Assembly (NCBI GenBank): GCA_963971225.1
Contig: OZ020268.1
Coordinates: forward strand, 42,229,348-42,293,347
DNA from: Melieria omissa
Taxonomy: Eukaryota; Arthropoda; Insecta; Diptera; Ulidiidae
Direction: 5' to 3'
Length of the DNA: 64,000 nucleotides
Of the stretch, positions 1 through 10,015 are shown one piece after another. A program made the translations under genes and the position numbers. The notes beneath the pieces are model-generated. The model saw only the letters and a list, made by a program, of their open reading frames with translations, ran no database searches and was not told the origin of the DNA. Numbering within the stretch: the first letter of the stretch is position 1; the number at the start of each line of letters is the position of its first letter.

Positions 1-1851
1 TGTATTACTAATCTAAATGAATAAAAAGCTATTTTTAGTGCGTATTAAGAGTAATAAAGATGCACAACATCAGTGAAACGCAAACAATTTGAGATAATTT
101 ATTACAAGAAACTTTGTCGTTCGCATTTTACCTGAGGCAGCCACCATAACCTAACCTAACCAACCTTGTACAATACCAAAATGACATTGATATCGATTCG
201 TAATCATTAATGTTTTCATCATGAAATTATTTGTGTGTGTACAGCAACATTGAAATTTGTATTCAAATGTCGTCTATTTATTTTAATCAATTGTGGTAAT
301 AACTATTCTATTTCTACAGTAATTTCACAGTTTCCTTGAGATATTCAATCTTTAAAACATTTCTTTATTTCTTGACTGGAAAGAGCAGTCAGAAGATAAG
401 CATCAAATTTACTGCCAAAACCGACAAAAAATCGTTATGGGGTCACACTGCTTGTGCGGCAAGACTGCCACTAGTGTCGGCCAAAAAGATGTTGCGCTAT
501 TTTAGATTTACTTTGATTTTCTGAATCTTCTAAATCTTATAAATTTTGTTCATTGTTGTAATTCATCTTATTGTTGCTATTAATCTTACTTTCGCTTGAA
601 ATTCATTTTTTTTAAATTGAATACATCTTAAAGTTCACTTTGTCTTGGCAGTGAAATCTTGGATCATATTTCAAAGCAGCCCAAATCTACGTTTGAACAC
701 AACTTAATTGAACTTCTACTAAAACGACTTGAAAGAACTTCAGTCAATGCAAAAGGAGTGATAGAGCCGTTGCTAATTTTAGCTGAAAATCGATTCGGCC
801 GCATTGAAACGGTTTACTCTTTGCACCAAAAGTTTTGCTGAAATATTGATGCCAAAGCGCAAACTTCTTAACACTCACCCCCTACAGGAAGAACACCAAC
901 ACCATCTCACAATTGCGCCCGTCGAAAGTGATTCATTGGCCGGCGGAAGCACACCAGGCGGCTGAGCAATTTATCAAATGCGGGGAGAGGGCACAAGGCA
1001 CCGAAAGCGCGAAAGTGGCCCATAGAGGCGCAACCCACACATACACGCACACACTGTACAGACGTCTGTGTGTTGGTGTACGTTAGTTGTTGTTGGCTGA
1101 TAAATATGTAGCATAAATATGCGCGTATTTATGTGCATAATATTCATTTATAATATTGTAGTTAAGACATTACCAGCGACGGCCGATGACTTGCACTCGC
1201 CGCCGGCCAGATTAACCGCTTTGATGACTTCACACAATACGCTCGCAATAATTACGCACGCACGCGTGTATTTTCTGCGTCTACGCAAACATGTCCTTGC
1301 GGGCGTTTGTTTGTTTGTGTGTGAGATGATGTGGTTTGCGTGTGCGCAAGTTTAATCGTTTTTGGCCAAAACTGAAATTTTCATTAACGGTTTTATGTTT
1401 GGGTCATTAAGATGATTAAATAAAATGGCAACGCCTAATGTGAGTGTTGTCAGTCGGGCACTCAGCCGCGTTCGCGTTGTGGCCAAACAAAGTGAGACAG
1501 CCGCAGCGAGCCGACCGCATCGCAGTCGCACGCCGCTCATTAATGTTTTTCCATTTCGGAAATTTTCTAATTTCTTAAATGAGCATCGGCAAAGTGCTCG
1601 CTTTTTTTCTGCTTTCTTCTCTAATGGCGTTTCTTACAGTTGCTTTAGCCTTGAGCACTGAGCATTGCCCGCTGCGGCGGCTCGTCTCTTATAATAATTG
1701 TGTCTTTTTGATATTTGTGCGAGAGCGTAGCGCTACAATTGGTTGCTATGAATTTTCGAATGAAAATCGTTATAAAATTTGATTTCTTTTAGGTTTTTGC
1801 ATTATTTTTACAATACTTTGGGAATAAAAAAAAAATAAAAATTCAATATAT
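1..1851. other. Non-coding stretch, no gene recognised
   Basis: Short open frames only, none with a recognisable domain or plausible splice structure. The 1030-1360 part is rich in CA/GT alternation. I see no transposon ends here. Confidence 0.5.
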
Positions 1852-2319
1852 TGTAACGATGAGGCACTCTGTCGCTGCGCTATGCATGAATGCTTTTACG
1901 GGCATACTTTTAGGCACGCACTTTGGAGTACGGCCAGCTTGCTATAATTTCGATATGGCAAGGATGGTTCGCGATGATAATGGGATGTGCGAGACGATCG
2001 AGAGATAGGCTAATTGAAAGTGCGAGAACGATCGCGAGATAGTCCAACTGGAATGTGCAAGAACAATCAAGGCTATAAGCAAACAAGTATAGGCAGCCGG
2101 GTGCAGCGCAGAGGGACGACTCTGATTTGAGCAAGCAAAGGGGAAATATGCAATAGTCCAATAAGTAGTAGCAAGTGTAAAGACAAACAAGTGTAAATTT
2201 GTACATAAAGTGATTGCTGGTTTTTGACTGCGTGTGCGCTGAATAATTGAAGTGGTTTTATTTTCAAGCACAATCCAGAGAGACGACCGAAAGCCTATAG
2301 ATAACTAATTTTCGTAACA
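1852..2319 (-). mobile_element. Solo LTR, copy 1
   Basis: Read on the minus strand it starts TGTTACGA and ends TCGTTACA, so the ends are TG..CA with near-perfect terminal inverted repeats. It is flanked by ATAT on both sides (1848-1851 and 2320-2323), consistent with a 4-bp target duplication. The same sequence recurs at about 2771-3150 and 49052-49458, so this is a dispersed family. No coding part accompanies any copy, so these are solo LTRs left by recombination. The parent family (gypsy or BEL) cannot be told from the LTR alone. Confidence 0.7.
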
Positions 2320-2770
2320 ATATTTACATACTTATTATTTATAGTTACATAATTTGTATGGGTCATACAAAAATGGTGTGTGAAATCATTTGCCGCTGTT
2401 TCATTAAATTTTTTTTTACTGAATTAATATGACGTTTAATGAATCAAAGAGGCGTGGTAGAGGGTTACCACAGCTGTTTTTTAATGCCCATAAAGCTCTG
2501 ATAGTACTGAAATTCGGTTTAAAGTCGCCACTAAGTCGAGTCGAGTCAGACGTAATTTTAGGATCGAAAAATGAATATACGAAATTGTGCTAGTAAGCTT
2601 TCAAATTCTGGAGTGAAAATTTTGTATTTTTTAACAAAAATCGACACTCAGAAGCCACATCCACAATTCAAAAACTATACATTGGTGAATCTTATACCAA
2701 CCAAAGCTTTAATAACGTAGAGAATTAAAGACCGTTATGGTTCGATTTTGATCTCATATGGTAAAAATAT
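2320..2770. other. Spacer between two solo LTRs
   Basis: AT-rich sequence with no coding frame or repeat I recognise. It separates two LTRs of the same family lying in opposite orientation. Confidence 0.4.
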
Positions 2771-3150
2771 TGTTTCTCTAAGTTCATTTTGGATTGTGCT
2801 TGAAAACAAAACCACTTAAATTACTCAGCGCAAACGCAGTCAGAAACCAACAATCGCTTTATTTACAAATTTGCACTTGTTGCTACATTGGATTACTACT
2901 ATTGCATGTTTCCCCTTTGCTTGCTCAACACAGACTAGACCCTCCACGCTGCTTTTTATACTTGTTTCCTTATTGCGCCGATGTTTCTTGCACATTCTAG
3001 TTGTACTCTCTACACCGATTGTTCTAGCACAGCTCATCACCTTCGCGAACCATCCTTGCAATATCAGAATTATAGCAAGCTGGCCGTACTTCAAGTTGCA
3101 TGCCTAAAAGTATGCTCGTAAAAGCATTCATGCATAGCGCAGCACAGTGT
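2771..3150 (+). mobile_element. Solo LTR, copy 2 (decayed ends)
   Basis: Homologous to the inverted copy at 1852-2319 and the direct copy at 49052-49458. It shares the block beginning GGATTGTGCTTGA near 2791 and the block around AAAAGCATTCATGCATAGC near 3119. The left end has lost about 12-15 bases relative to copy 3 and the right end is scrambled after CAGCACAGTG, so both borders are approximate. Confidence 0.6.
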
Positions 3151-4867
3151 AAAACTTTTGATTTTAAAAACTTAATTTTTCTTCGAGTAAAGTTATTTTA
3201 AGTTGTAAATAAGTTCAAATTAAAAATATCGATTTATTTGCCCAAAACAGATTGAAGTCCAAAAAAGTTATAAAAAACTGTAATTATTTTTTCATCAGCT
3301 TCAAAGCAAATAAACAAAAAACAAACATTGGTAATTTTTATATTTTTATTAGCTTTTAACTTAAATCACATCTAGGAATTCTCGCCACTACACCATCGAC
3401 AAATCAGTATCAGATTCGTGTTCAGGACACTAAATTACTTTAGTGACTTTTGTTTATTTGTTTTTAATTGTCTTTAGACAGAGAAAAAATATGCGGGTTT
3501 CAGCTTTGAAGGAAGCAAAAACATCCGATGAAAACCTACTCAATAAAGATATCTGACCAGAAAGCATTCGTTGTCCCTGTAGTTCGATGTGTAGCGATTC
3601 GGTCAAGGTTTGTATTCTCAGCCACTTATTGAAAATCAGCATCGGCCTCGCTGTCAAGTGGTCCTATTCAGCGTTTTGTAGCCAACCACAAAACATGTCT
3701 AACAACATTTTATAGCTCGCTTGGGGATCGTGTGCCGCCGCCACTGGCTGCCACTCGAACCGTTTTCGCTGCCCAACGACTACTGCCACGCAGACTACTT
3801 ATGGCGGACTTATTGGGAAAATTTATAATTGCGAATAATTTCCGATGCACTACGCACCAGCGAAGCCGTCAATGCCAACGCCAAAAGGGTCGTCAACGTC
3901 AACGACAGCATCCGACAATGGCAACAACAACAGCAACAGCAACATTAACATCAGTGGTCACGCGAATGTGCGCGCGTCAACGTCATCGACAGCGGTCGAC
4001 GTAACCTCCAGCGACATGTGCGCCTCATCGATAATGATTTCACTTGAGGAATTTATGTCGCATAATTGAATCTTAACGGCCAACATAAACTGCATTTCTA
4101 TTTGAATCAACACAAGTGGCAATTCCATCCAGCGCTGCTCGAGTCGCGTTGCAACATTGTTGTAAATACTTAGTTGTAGCTGTCGTAGTATTGCTGTTGT
4201 TGTTGGAGGTGTTGTTGCTGTTGTTGTCGTCATTGTAGCGTAATTTGTCTATCTGTGGTTGAGCACAGCCGGCGCTGGCTAAGCGCGCCAATAATAATGA
4301 TGATTTGTTTTCTTTGTGAATCTGTGTGCCGTCCGCAATGTGACGCGTTCGCTGTTTGCTGTATGCGCCTGTGGGCTGGGCCGTGGGCGGCGCTGATGGG
4401 CAGTGCTGATGGGCGTGCCATTGTCGGTAAGTGTCAATTATTAAAAGCAATTTTCTTAAGCTGTTCAACTGTTGTGACAGACTGGCTAAATGGCTACAGC
4501 CGGGTCCGGCCCTCCCACTCGTGCCTTTGCCTAATAACTGGCCAACTCTCGGCTACGTCACGAACGCCCGCGCAACGCAATGCCACACTGTTACGACGGT
4601 GCACAGTCCGGCCGTTTAACATTTGACGATAGGTGCAAATTATGGGCGCTTTGTGTCGAGCGGCGTAATAAAGTTGAATTATGGGCGAAACATTTGGGCC
4701 ACCGATTTTCCTTGGGGCAGAATTAGTGCGACTAATAAGTAATTATTTTGTTTCAGAGCGAAGAGCGTTTTAGCCGACGATTAATGGTGTCGGAGCTAAG
4801 TTGTTGGGTGTATTGGTTGAACAGCTTTAAGTTTATTGGTTGCAATAACACAATTCAGTAGTTAACT
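3151..4867. other. Non-coding stretch with CAA/CAG-rich segment
   Basis: 3900-3950 and 4140-4230 contain CAA/CAG and TTG/GTT repeats. They create Asn/Ser/Thr-rich open frames on both strands, for example a 74-residue frame from 3845. None shows a domain, so I do not call a gene. Confidence 0.45.
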
Positions 4868-5628
4868 GTAATCTGGAAGAAAATCTTCACTGCATGCCTG
4901 GCACTGGCCTATATAACACGCCCTTGGGGGATGGTGAGAGTCGCATTCATTTCGAAGGTCAGAAAAGACGACTACAATAGCCCCAAGAGCTTTAGACCTA
5001 TTAGCATGACTTCTTTTATGCTAAAAAGTCTCGAACGGCTGGTGGAGTTACGGATACGTAAAGAGTCGCTTAAGATAAATCCTCTATCTCCATTCCAGCA
5101 TGCCTACCAAAGTGGGAAGTCCTGCGAGTCGGCTCTGCAAAATCTCGTCGGTAGGATTGAACGAGCCATCGTCAGGAAGGACTACGCGGTAGGTATCTTT
5201 GTGGATATAGAGGGGGCTTTTAACAAAGTAACTATTGACAGTATGTGTAACGCTGCTAGCCGACACGGCGTAGACCGGGCTTTGGTAAATTGGATACGTT
5301 CAATGCTAGCCCAAGGAATCATGACGGTGCGGGCAGAGGACGATCTGCTGGTGTCATCCGGAGGCTGCCCTCAAGGTAGGGTGCTGTTTCCATTGCTCTG
5401 GTGCATGGTGATTGATCCCCTGCTCATCACTCTGAATGACTCTGGAGTCTATGTACAAGCATACGTGGACGATGAGGCCTGTCTCGTAACCGGGCCCTTC
5501 CCTCATGCACATCTGCAGAAAGGTACAGAGAACTCTGGATGTGATTGACACCTGGTGTAATCCGAACGGACTATCTGCTAATCCCGCCAAAACTGGTATG
5601 GTTCTCTTTACCAGGAGGAGGAAGCTTG
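4868..5628 (+). pseudogene. LINE reverse transcriptase, palm domain fragment
   Basis: One frame runs from about 4868 through 5548 and includes SFRPIS (finger motif), QHAYQSGKS, VDIEGAFNKV (motif A, first catalytic Asp), GCPQGRVLFPLLW (motif B) and YVDDEA (motif C, variant of YADD). The ATG at 4931 is internal, because the preceding codons continue the same protein (WKKIFTACLALAY). After 5548 the reading moves to another frame (DTWCNPNGLSANPAKTGMVL, then LFTRRRKL) and is cut at 5628 by the SINE. This enzyme would copy the LINE RNA at the target nick; here it is dead. Confidence 0.85.
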
Positions 5629-5948
5629 ATAGCCACCGTAGTTCAGCTGGCTAGTGCGTTGGGCCGCGAGTCAAGACGCCACGAGTTCAATACTCCGTTG
5701 CGTTCACACCGAAAAAAAAAGAAAAACAACAATTTTTCTTTCGGCAGCTGTTCTCTCAGCAGGAAATGGCAAACCTCTGAGAGTAAAATTGCCTATGAAA
5801 AAGCACCCAACTCGCCGTTCGGAATCGGCATAAAACTGTAGGTCCCTTCTAACCTTGTAAAAACATTCGCCCGCACAACACGGTTGGTTGCGGGTAGCTA
5901 GGCCTTAGTCTCGTAATCGGACTGTTGTGCCAGTCAAGAAGAATAAGA
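5629..5948 (+). mobile_element. tRNA-derived SINE inserted in the LINE
   Basis: The head is tRNA-like: box A TAGTTCAGCTGG at 5639-5650 and a box B-like AGTTCAATACT at 5684-5694, spaced as in a Pol III promoter. The body contains GGCAAACCTCTGAGAG and GGCATAAAACTGTAGGTCCC, which I associate with an abundant tephritid SINE (from memory, not searched). The tail is A/G-rich (AAGAAGAATAAG). A probable target duplication flanks it: AGGAGGAAGCTTG at 5616-5628 and AGAAGGAAACTTG at 5949-5961 (11 of 13 identical). SINEs are mobilised in trans by LINE enzymes. Confidence 0.8.
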
Positions 5949-5961
5949 AGAAGGAAACTTG

Positions 5962-6369
5962 CTACAGTCGTTCTGCCCACACTCAAGGGAGTCACTATCC
6001 AGATGATAAACTCCTGTGGAAATCTCACGTAGAACTAAAGACATCAAAGGCACTGTCGACTTTCTGGCAGTGCAGAGGTGTATTTGGGAAAACGTGGGGT
6101 CTTTCCCCCAGCAAGATCCTTTGGATCTACCAGGCTATGATAAGACCCATCATCTCCTACGCATCGGTAGTTTGGATGAGCAGACTCTCTGCAGGGGTCA
6201 AGAGAACCTTGTCCAGACTGCAGCGCACTGTAGCCATATGTTGTACGGGAGCCTTCCCAACTACTTCTGGCCCATCGCTTGATGCCATGGTGAACCTTCC
6301 TCCACTTGATGGTTTCATCCACGGAGAGGCCCTAAAGGCCATCTGAAGACTAAAACACAGTGGCCAGTG
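5962..6369 (+). pseudogene. LINE reverse transcriptase, thumb/connection fragment
   Basis: The reading resumes after the SINE with SHVELKTSKALSTFWQCRG, KTWGLSPSKILWIYQAMIRP and ISYASVVWM, the typical post-RT region before RNase H in this LINE group. The frame ends near 6346 and the Transib element begins at 6370. Confidence 0.8.
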
Positions 6370-6400
6370 CACTATAGGTAATTTGATCCATTTTTGTGAC
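6370..6400 (+). repeat. Transib left terminal inverted repeat
   Basis: Starts CACTATAGG and continues to TTTTTGTGAC. It pairs with 9250-9280. A heptamer-like CACTATA is followed about 23 bases later by an A-rich block, CGAAAAGTC. Confidence 0.9.
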
Positions 6401-6642
6401 GAAAAGTCATTTGTTGCACTTTTAAGCAAAAAGAATTTTTTGTTACAATTTGATAAAACATAACCTTAATCTAAATGACTGTGTACTATCTTTTTCTAAC
6501 AATCGAGTAACACGTGATTTCTACGTCGTCAAAGTTATTGTTTACGAGCAACGCGTTACAGGCAGTCTATGCAGTGGTATTTAATGTGAATTTTTAATCT
6601 GTTCTAAAAACGTTAAACAAAATATAATAATACAATTTAAAT

Positions 6643-6676
6643 ATGGAAAATAAAAGTGATGGTATGCACATTACAG
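6643..6676 (+). CDS. Transib transposase, predicted exon 1
   Basis: The downstream open frame has no in-frame ATG before codon 161, so an upstream start is needed. At 6643 an ATG opens 11 codons plus one base (MENKSDGMHIT, then G), directly followed by a good donor, GTTAGT (6677-6682). Splicing to the acceptor TTTTTTCGTAG ending at 6915 joins G to GC in phase and gives ITGDLRLQYNN. The 239-nt intron has GT..AG borders and a pyrimidine tract. The predicted protein would be about 719 residues. This is a prediction from sequence alone; no transcript is seen. Confidence 0.65.
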
Positions 6677-6915
6677 GTTAGTCGACAGATTTGAGTTTAC
6701 TTTTTGATTTAGTGCGAAAAACTCATTATTGTGACTTAACCTCAAATAAAAATTTTTTTTCATAAACATGCGGTTTGAATAAGCTTTATAAATGTTGGCC
6801 GTATTTGGCCGTGTTTTGACTATCAGAGACATGTTAAGTGGACCATTTTGAGTTTATTTCATTAATTTCACGTTGCGATTTTTTTCGTTTTTTGAGTTAT
6901 GTCGTTTTTTCGTAG

Positions 6916-9041
6916 GCGACCTTCGTTTGCAGTATAACAACCTAGCGAAAGTTTGGATTGATGTAAAATGCAAAGAGGAGAAGAACGATGCTGTATTCAC
7001 TTTTGTTATTGGGCAAGTTGGAAATATAAACATTTTGAATGAGGAAGAATCATCTCTGAAAGAGAGAGTCCGAACTTTTTGTAAAAATTTGGCTAAGAGA
7101 TGGAACAAGTCCCACAGAAAGATAGAGGTCTTCCAAAAACAAAACGCTCACTGGCTTAGAATTGATTTTATTTTGGCAACTAAGATTACCCCTTCGAAAT
7201 GCTTAGTAGGGCGTCCAAAAATAAAGTTTGTGGATAAATCCGAACGCGCAAAGAATAGAGAAGCAAAGGACCTAGCAAAGAAAGTAGACAATGAAACGGA
7301 ATTGCTAGTTCGTGCAGCTTCGATAGCGGCTCGAGTTCAACATAAAGCAGATATGGCAGTGGTTCTCAGGCAGACAATTGCTAGTCCAACAAGAGCTTGC
7401 AAGATGAGAAAATTAGCGCACACTTTTGATAATCAGCCAATTTGCTTCACTGCAAATGAAGCACTCGCATATTTGTTAGAAAACAATTTGACAAAAGAAC
7501 AGTACTTGAATACAAGAAGGGAAAGTAAAATTCGAAATGCTGACATATATCCACTTTATAACGAGGTCGCCAATTCTAAGAAAAGTTGCAGACCAGTTGG
7601 TATTGAAGTCAATGAGAGGCAGGCAAATGTTTCCCTTCAATCATTGTTAACGCACACTGCAAATAGAATTGTTGCAATGCAGAAGGAAGTCATAGTCTCA
7701 TTAATGACAGAAAATATTAATTTTCTAAAGGCTGATCTGATTGTTAGCTATGGATTTGATGGCAGCACTGGGCATTCCTCTTATAAGCAGACATTTCAGG
7801 AAGCATCCACATCCGATGATTCCGATTATTCCTTGTTTGCAACAACAATGACTCCTTTAAGACTTGTGGATTCGGTCGGTAGACCACTTTGGAATAACCG
7901 CACACCTCAGTCTATAAGGTTTTGTCGTCCCATAAAACTGGAGTTTTGTAAAGAAACAAAAGAAAAAATTTTGCTTGAGGATAATGATTTAAAACAACAG
8001 ATAAATGGCTTAAATAGTTTAAAAATAGTTATCGATGTTGGAAAAATCATTGAAATACACTTTAAACTATTTCTTACGTTGATTGATGGTAAAGTGTTAA
8101 ACGTTTTAACAAATACAAAATCTAGTCAATCGTGTCCTATTTGCAAGGCAACTCCAAAGGATTTTATGACCATTACAGACTTCAAAAGCCAAAAATTTCT
8201 TCCACAAAATGATACTCTAAAGTATGGTATAAGTCCTTTGCATTGTTGGATACGATTCTTTGAATTTGTTTTGCATGCTGGATACAAGAGCAGTATTAAA
8301 AAATGGCAAATTCGAACTGATGACGATCGCAAAACTCTTTCTGAAAAAAAAAAGCTTGTACAACAATTATTTTGGTCGAAAATGAGCCTTAAAGTTGACC
8401 AACCAAAAACGGGTGGATTTGGAAACACCAATGATGGCAATACAGCCCGTAGAGCCTTTGCTGACCATGCCACCTTTTCGGAAATAGTTGATACTGATGT
8501 TGAGCTGATATATTCCCTTAAAATTATACTCATTTCTATTTGCTGTCAATTCCCATTGAATACCCAGAAATTTCAAGCTTTTTGCCACAATACCGCCCAA
8601 ATGATACAAACCAAATACCCTTGGCTCCCAATGACGGCGACCGTTCACAAGGTATTGATTCATTCAAGAGAAATTATTGAAAATACCTTACTGCCAGTAG
8701 GTTGTTTCGGCGAAGATGCTGCTGAGTCGCGGAACAAATTATACAAGTCGGATAGACTACATCATGCCCGCAAGAACAGCCGCAAAAACAATTTATGTGA
8801 TGTTTTTAACAGGGCTATGGACATGTCTGATCCAGTTATTTCGTCAATATGCTTAGATAGTCGAATGCAGCAGAGAAGACGCGCGCAACTGCCACAAGAG
8901 GTTCTAGATATGCTGTGTGTTTCAGAAGTATCTGTGGAGTTGAATGACAGTATTGGCAAATGCGAAAATAGTTTGGAGACAGGATTAGGCGATATTTTTG
9001 AAACTGAATTAAATTCGATTAATTTAGATAGCGAAATGTAA
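6916..9041 (+). CDS. Transib transposase (RAG1-like DDE recombinase), main exon
   Basis: The uninterrupted frame ends with TAA at 9039-9041. Residue numbers below count from the TTG at 6873, the upstream limit of the frame. Transib/RAG1 hallmarks in order: YGFDGSTGHSSYKQ with catalytic D296, LTLIDGKVLNVLT with D405, a CPIC zinc-binding pair at 421/424, ISPLHCWIRFFEFVLHAGYK, then VHKVLIHS and EDAAESRNKLYK with E618, followed by HHARKNSRKNN and SDPVIS. All three catalytic acids are present and the length (~719 aa after splicing) fits the family. It would act in the nucleus by nick-hairpin cleavage at the CACWATG ends. AATAAA-type signals follow within about 10 bases of the stop. No disabling mutation is visible, so the copy may be active or only recently inactive. 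Confidence 0.92.
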
Positions 9042-9249
9042 AATAAAACTGAAAACAAAATATATATGTATATTCAAAATAAAAAAAAATAATATAAAAA
9101 TAAAATAAAAAAAAATAATTCGCAAAAGTGGGTTACAACTTTATAAATTTCAAAATCTTTTTAATTTAAACTTTTTTCATAGCTTATCTCTACATAAACA
9201 CAAAAAAAAATTTTCAAAAATCTTTTCAGTTTAATTGTTATTAATTTTT

Positions 9250-9280
9250 GTCACAAAAATGGGTCAAATTACCCATAGTG
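9250..9280 (-). repeat. Transib right terminal inverted repeat
   Basis: Read inward it starts CACTATGGGTAATTTGACCC and is followed, after a 22-nt spacer counted from the heptamer, by ACAAAAATT. That matches 7 of 9 bases of the V(D)J nonamer ACAAAAACC. Confidence 0.9.
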
Positions 9281-9926
9281 CAGTGGTATGGCGCTTGTCC
9301 CGCACTGGACAATTGTGCTGGCACCGACATCGACCTCGCTGTCATGTCAATGCCCTTCGACTCCATGCCTTCAACTGTCATACTAAAAAAGCGGTACATG
9401 GTGTTGCTGCCTGAAGCTCACTTTTAGTCGGATCCTGAGGATGAGCCCGGTAAACACTGTTTCCGTATATTCACGGATGGCTCCAGAACAGAAGAAGGTT
9501 CTGGCTCTGGGGTCTTCGTTGAATCCACGGGGACTAGACGGTTCTTTGCCCTAGGCTCGCACGCATCTGTGTTTCAGGCAGAGGTGCATGCGATACTTGA
9601 GGGGATAAACTTTGTCATAGAGAGTAGTTGGAGAGGCAGGTCTATCTGTGTCTATAGCGACAGCCAAGCTGCGCTTATGGCCTTGGACAGTCCTCTAACC
9701 ACCTCTATGCTCAAAGCACGTGGAAATGGTAGGCATATCTGACAGTGTCCAATGTCCTGCCTGTGGGGAGGACATTGAGACGGCGGAGCACTTCCTGTGT
9801 CTCTGCTCCGCGTTCGCTCGTATCAGAAGCGACCACCTTGGCTCCTTGGGCCCCAGGATCTATCAAGGCTTCTTCGGAAGTCGGGTAGATTTAAACCATA
9901 CTATAACAAGGAACAACAAGTCGTAG
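9281..9926 (+). pseudogene. LINE RNase H and C-terminal cysteine motif, broken
   Basis: After the Transib the LINE continues with VILKKRYMVLLPEAH, a stop, then an RNase H segment from 9431 carrying IFTDGSRTEEGSGSGVF (Asp), FQAEVHAILEG (Glu) and YSDSQAALMAL (Asp). It hits a stop at about 9740. A second frame from about 9720 gives CPACGEDIETAEHFLCLC, the Cys/His motif that follows RNase H in such LINEs. The segment that normally lies between them appears deleted. There is no active product. Confidence 0.8.
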
Positions 9927-10015
9927 TACAATGGGCGTATAATTGTCTGAGTGCTGCGCTTGCTAGATCGTTCCGACAAGGAGGGAAAAAAGCTGGAAAT
10001 CATCAAGTCTAAGAA

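Larger units (their letters stand above)
6370..9280 (+). mobile_element. Complete Transib DNA transposon
   Basis: The left end reads CACTATAGGTAATTTGATCC and the right end, read inward, CACTATGGGTAATTTGACCC. The ~31-bp terminal inverted repeats differ at two or three positions and the right one starts with the Transib consensus CACWATGG. Both sides carry the same 5-bp duplication CAGTG (6365-6369 and 9281-9285), the length expected of Transib. The 2911-bp element holds one transposase gene in an open frame. Transib transposases are the relatives from which the RAG1 core is thought to derive. The copy is inserted in the RNase H-side spacer of the LINE. Confidence 0.93.
4868..10015 (+). mobile_element. 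Decayed non-LTR retrotransposon (R1/LOA-type, with RNase H), split by two younger insertions
   Basis: The 3' half of one LINE is readable in three pieces: RT palm at 4868-5628, RT thumb region at 5962-6369, and RNase H plus a terminal cysteine motif at 9281-9926. A SINE (5629-5948) and a Transib element (6370-9280) interrupt it. Removing them rejoins the reading at both places. No apurinic endonuclease domain is seen upstream, so the copy is 5'-truncated, and frameshifts and stops make it non-functional. Presence of RNase H, with RT wording of the R1/LOA kind, places it in the I/R1/LOA/Jockey group; the exact clade is uncertain. The 3' border near 10015 is approximate. Confidence 0.8.

Noticed and set aside
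3732..4468. Asn/Ser/Thr-rich frames on both strands
   Set aside because: Produced by CAA/CAG and GTT repeats; several overlapping frames are open at once, which argues against any being selected.
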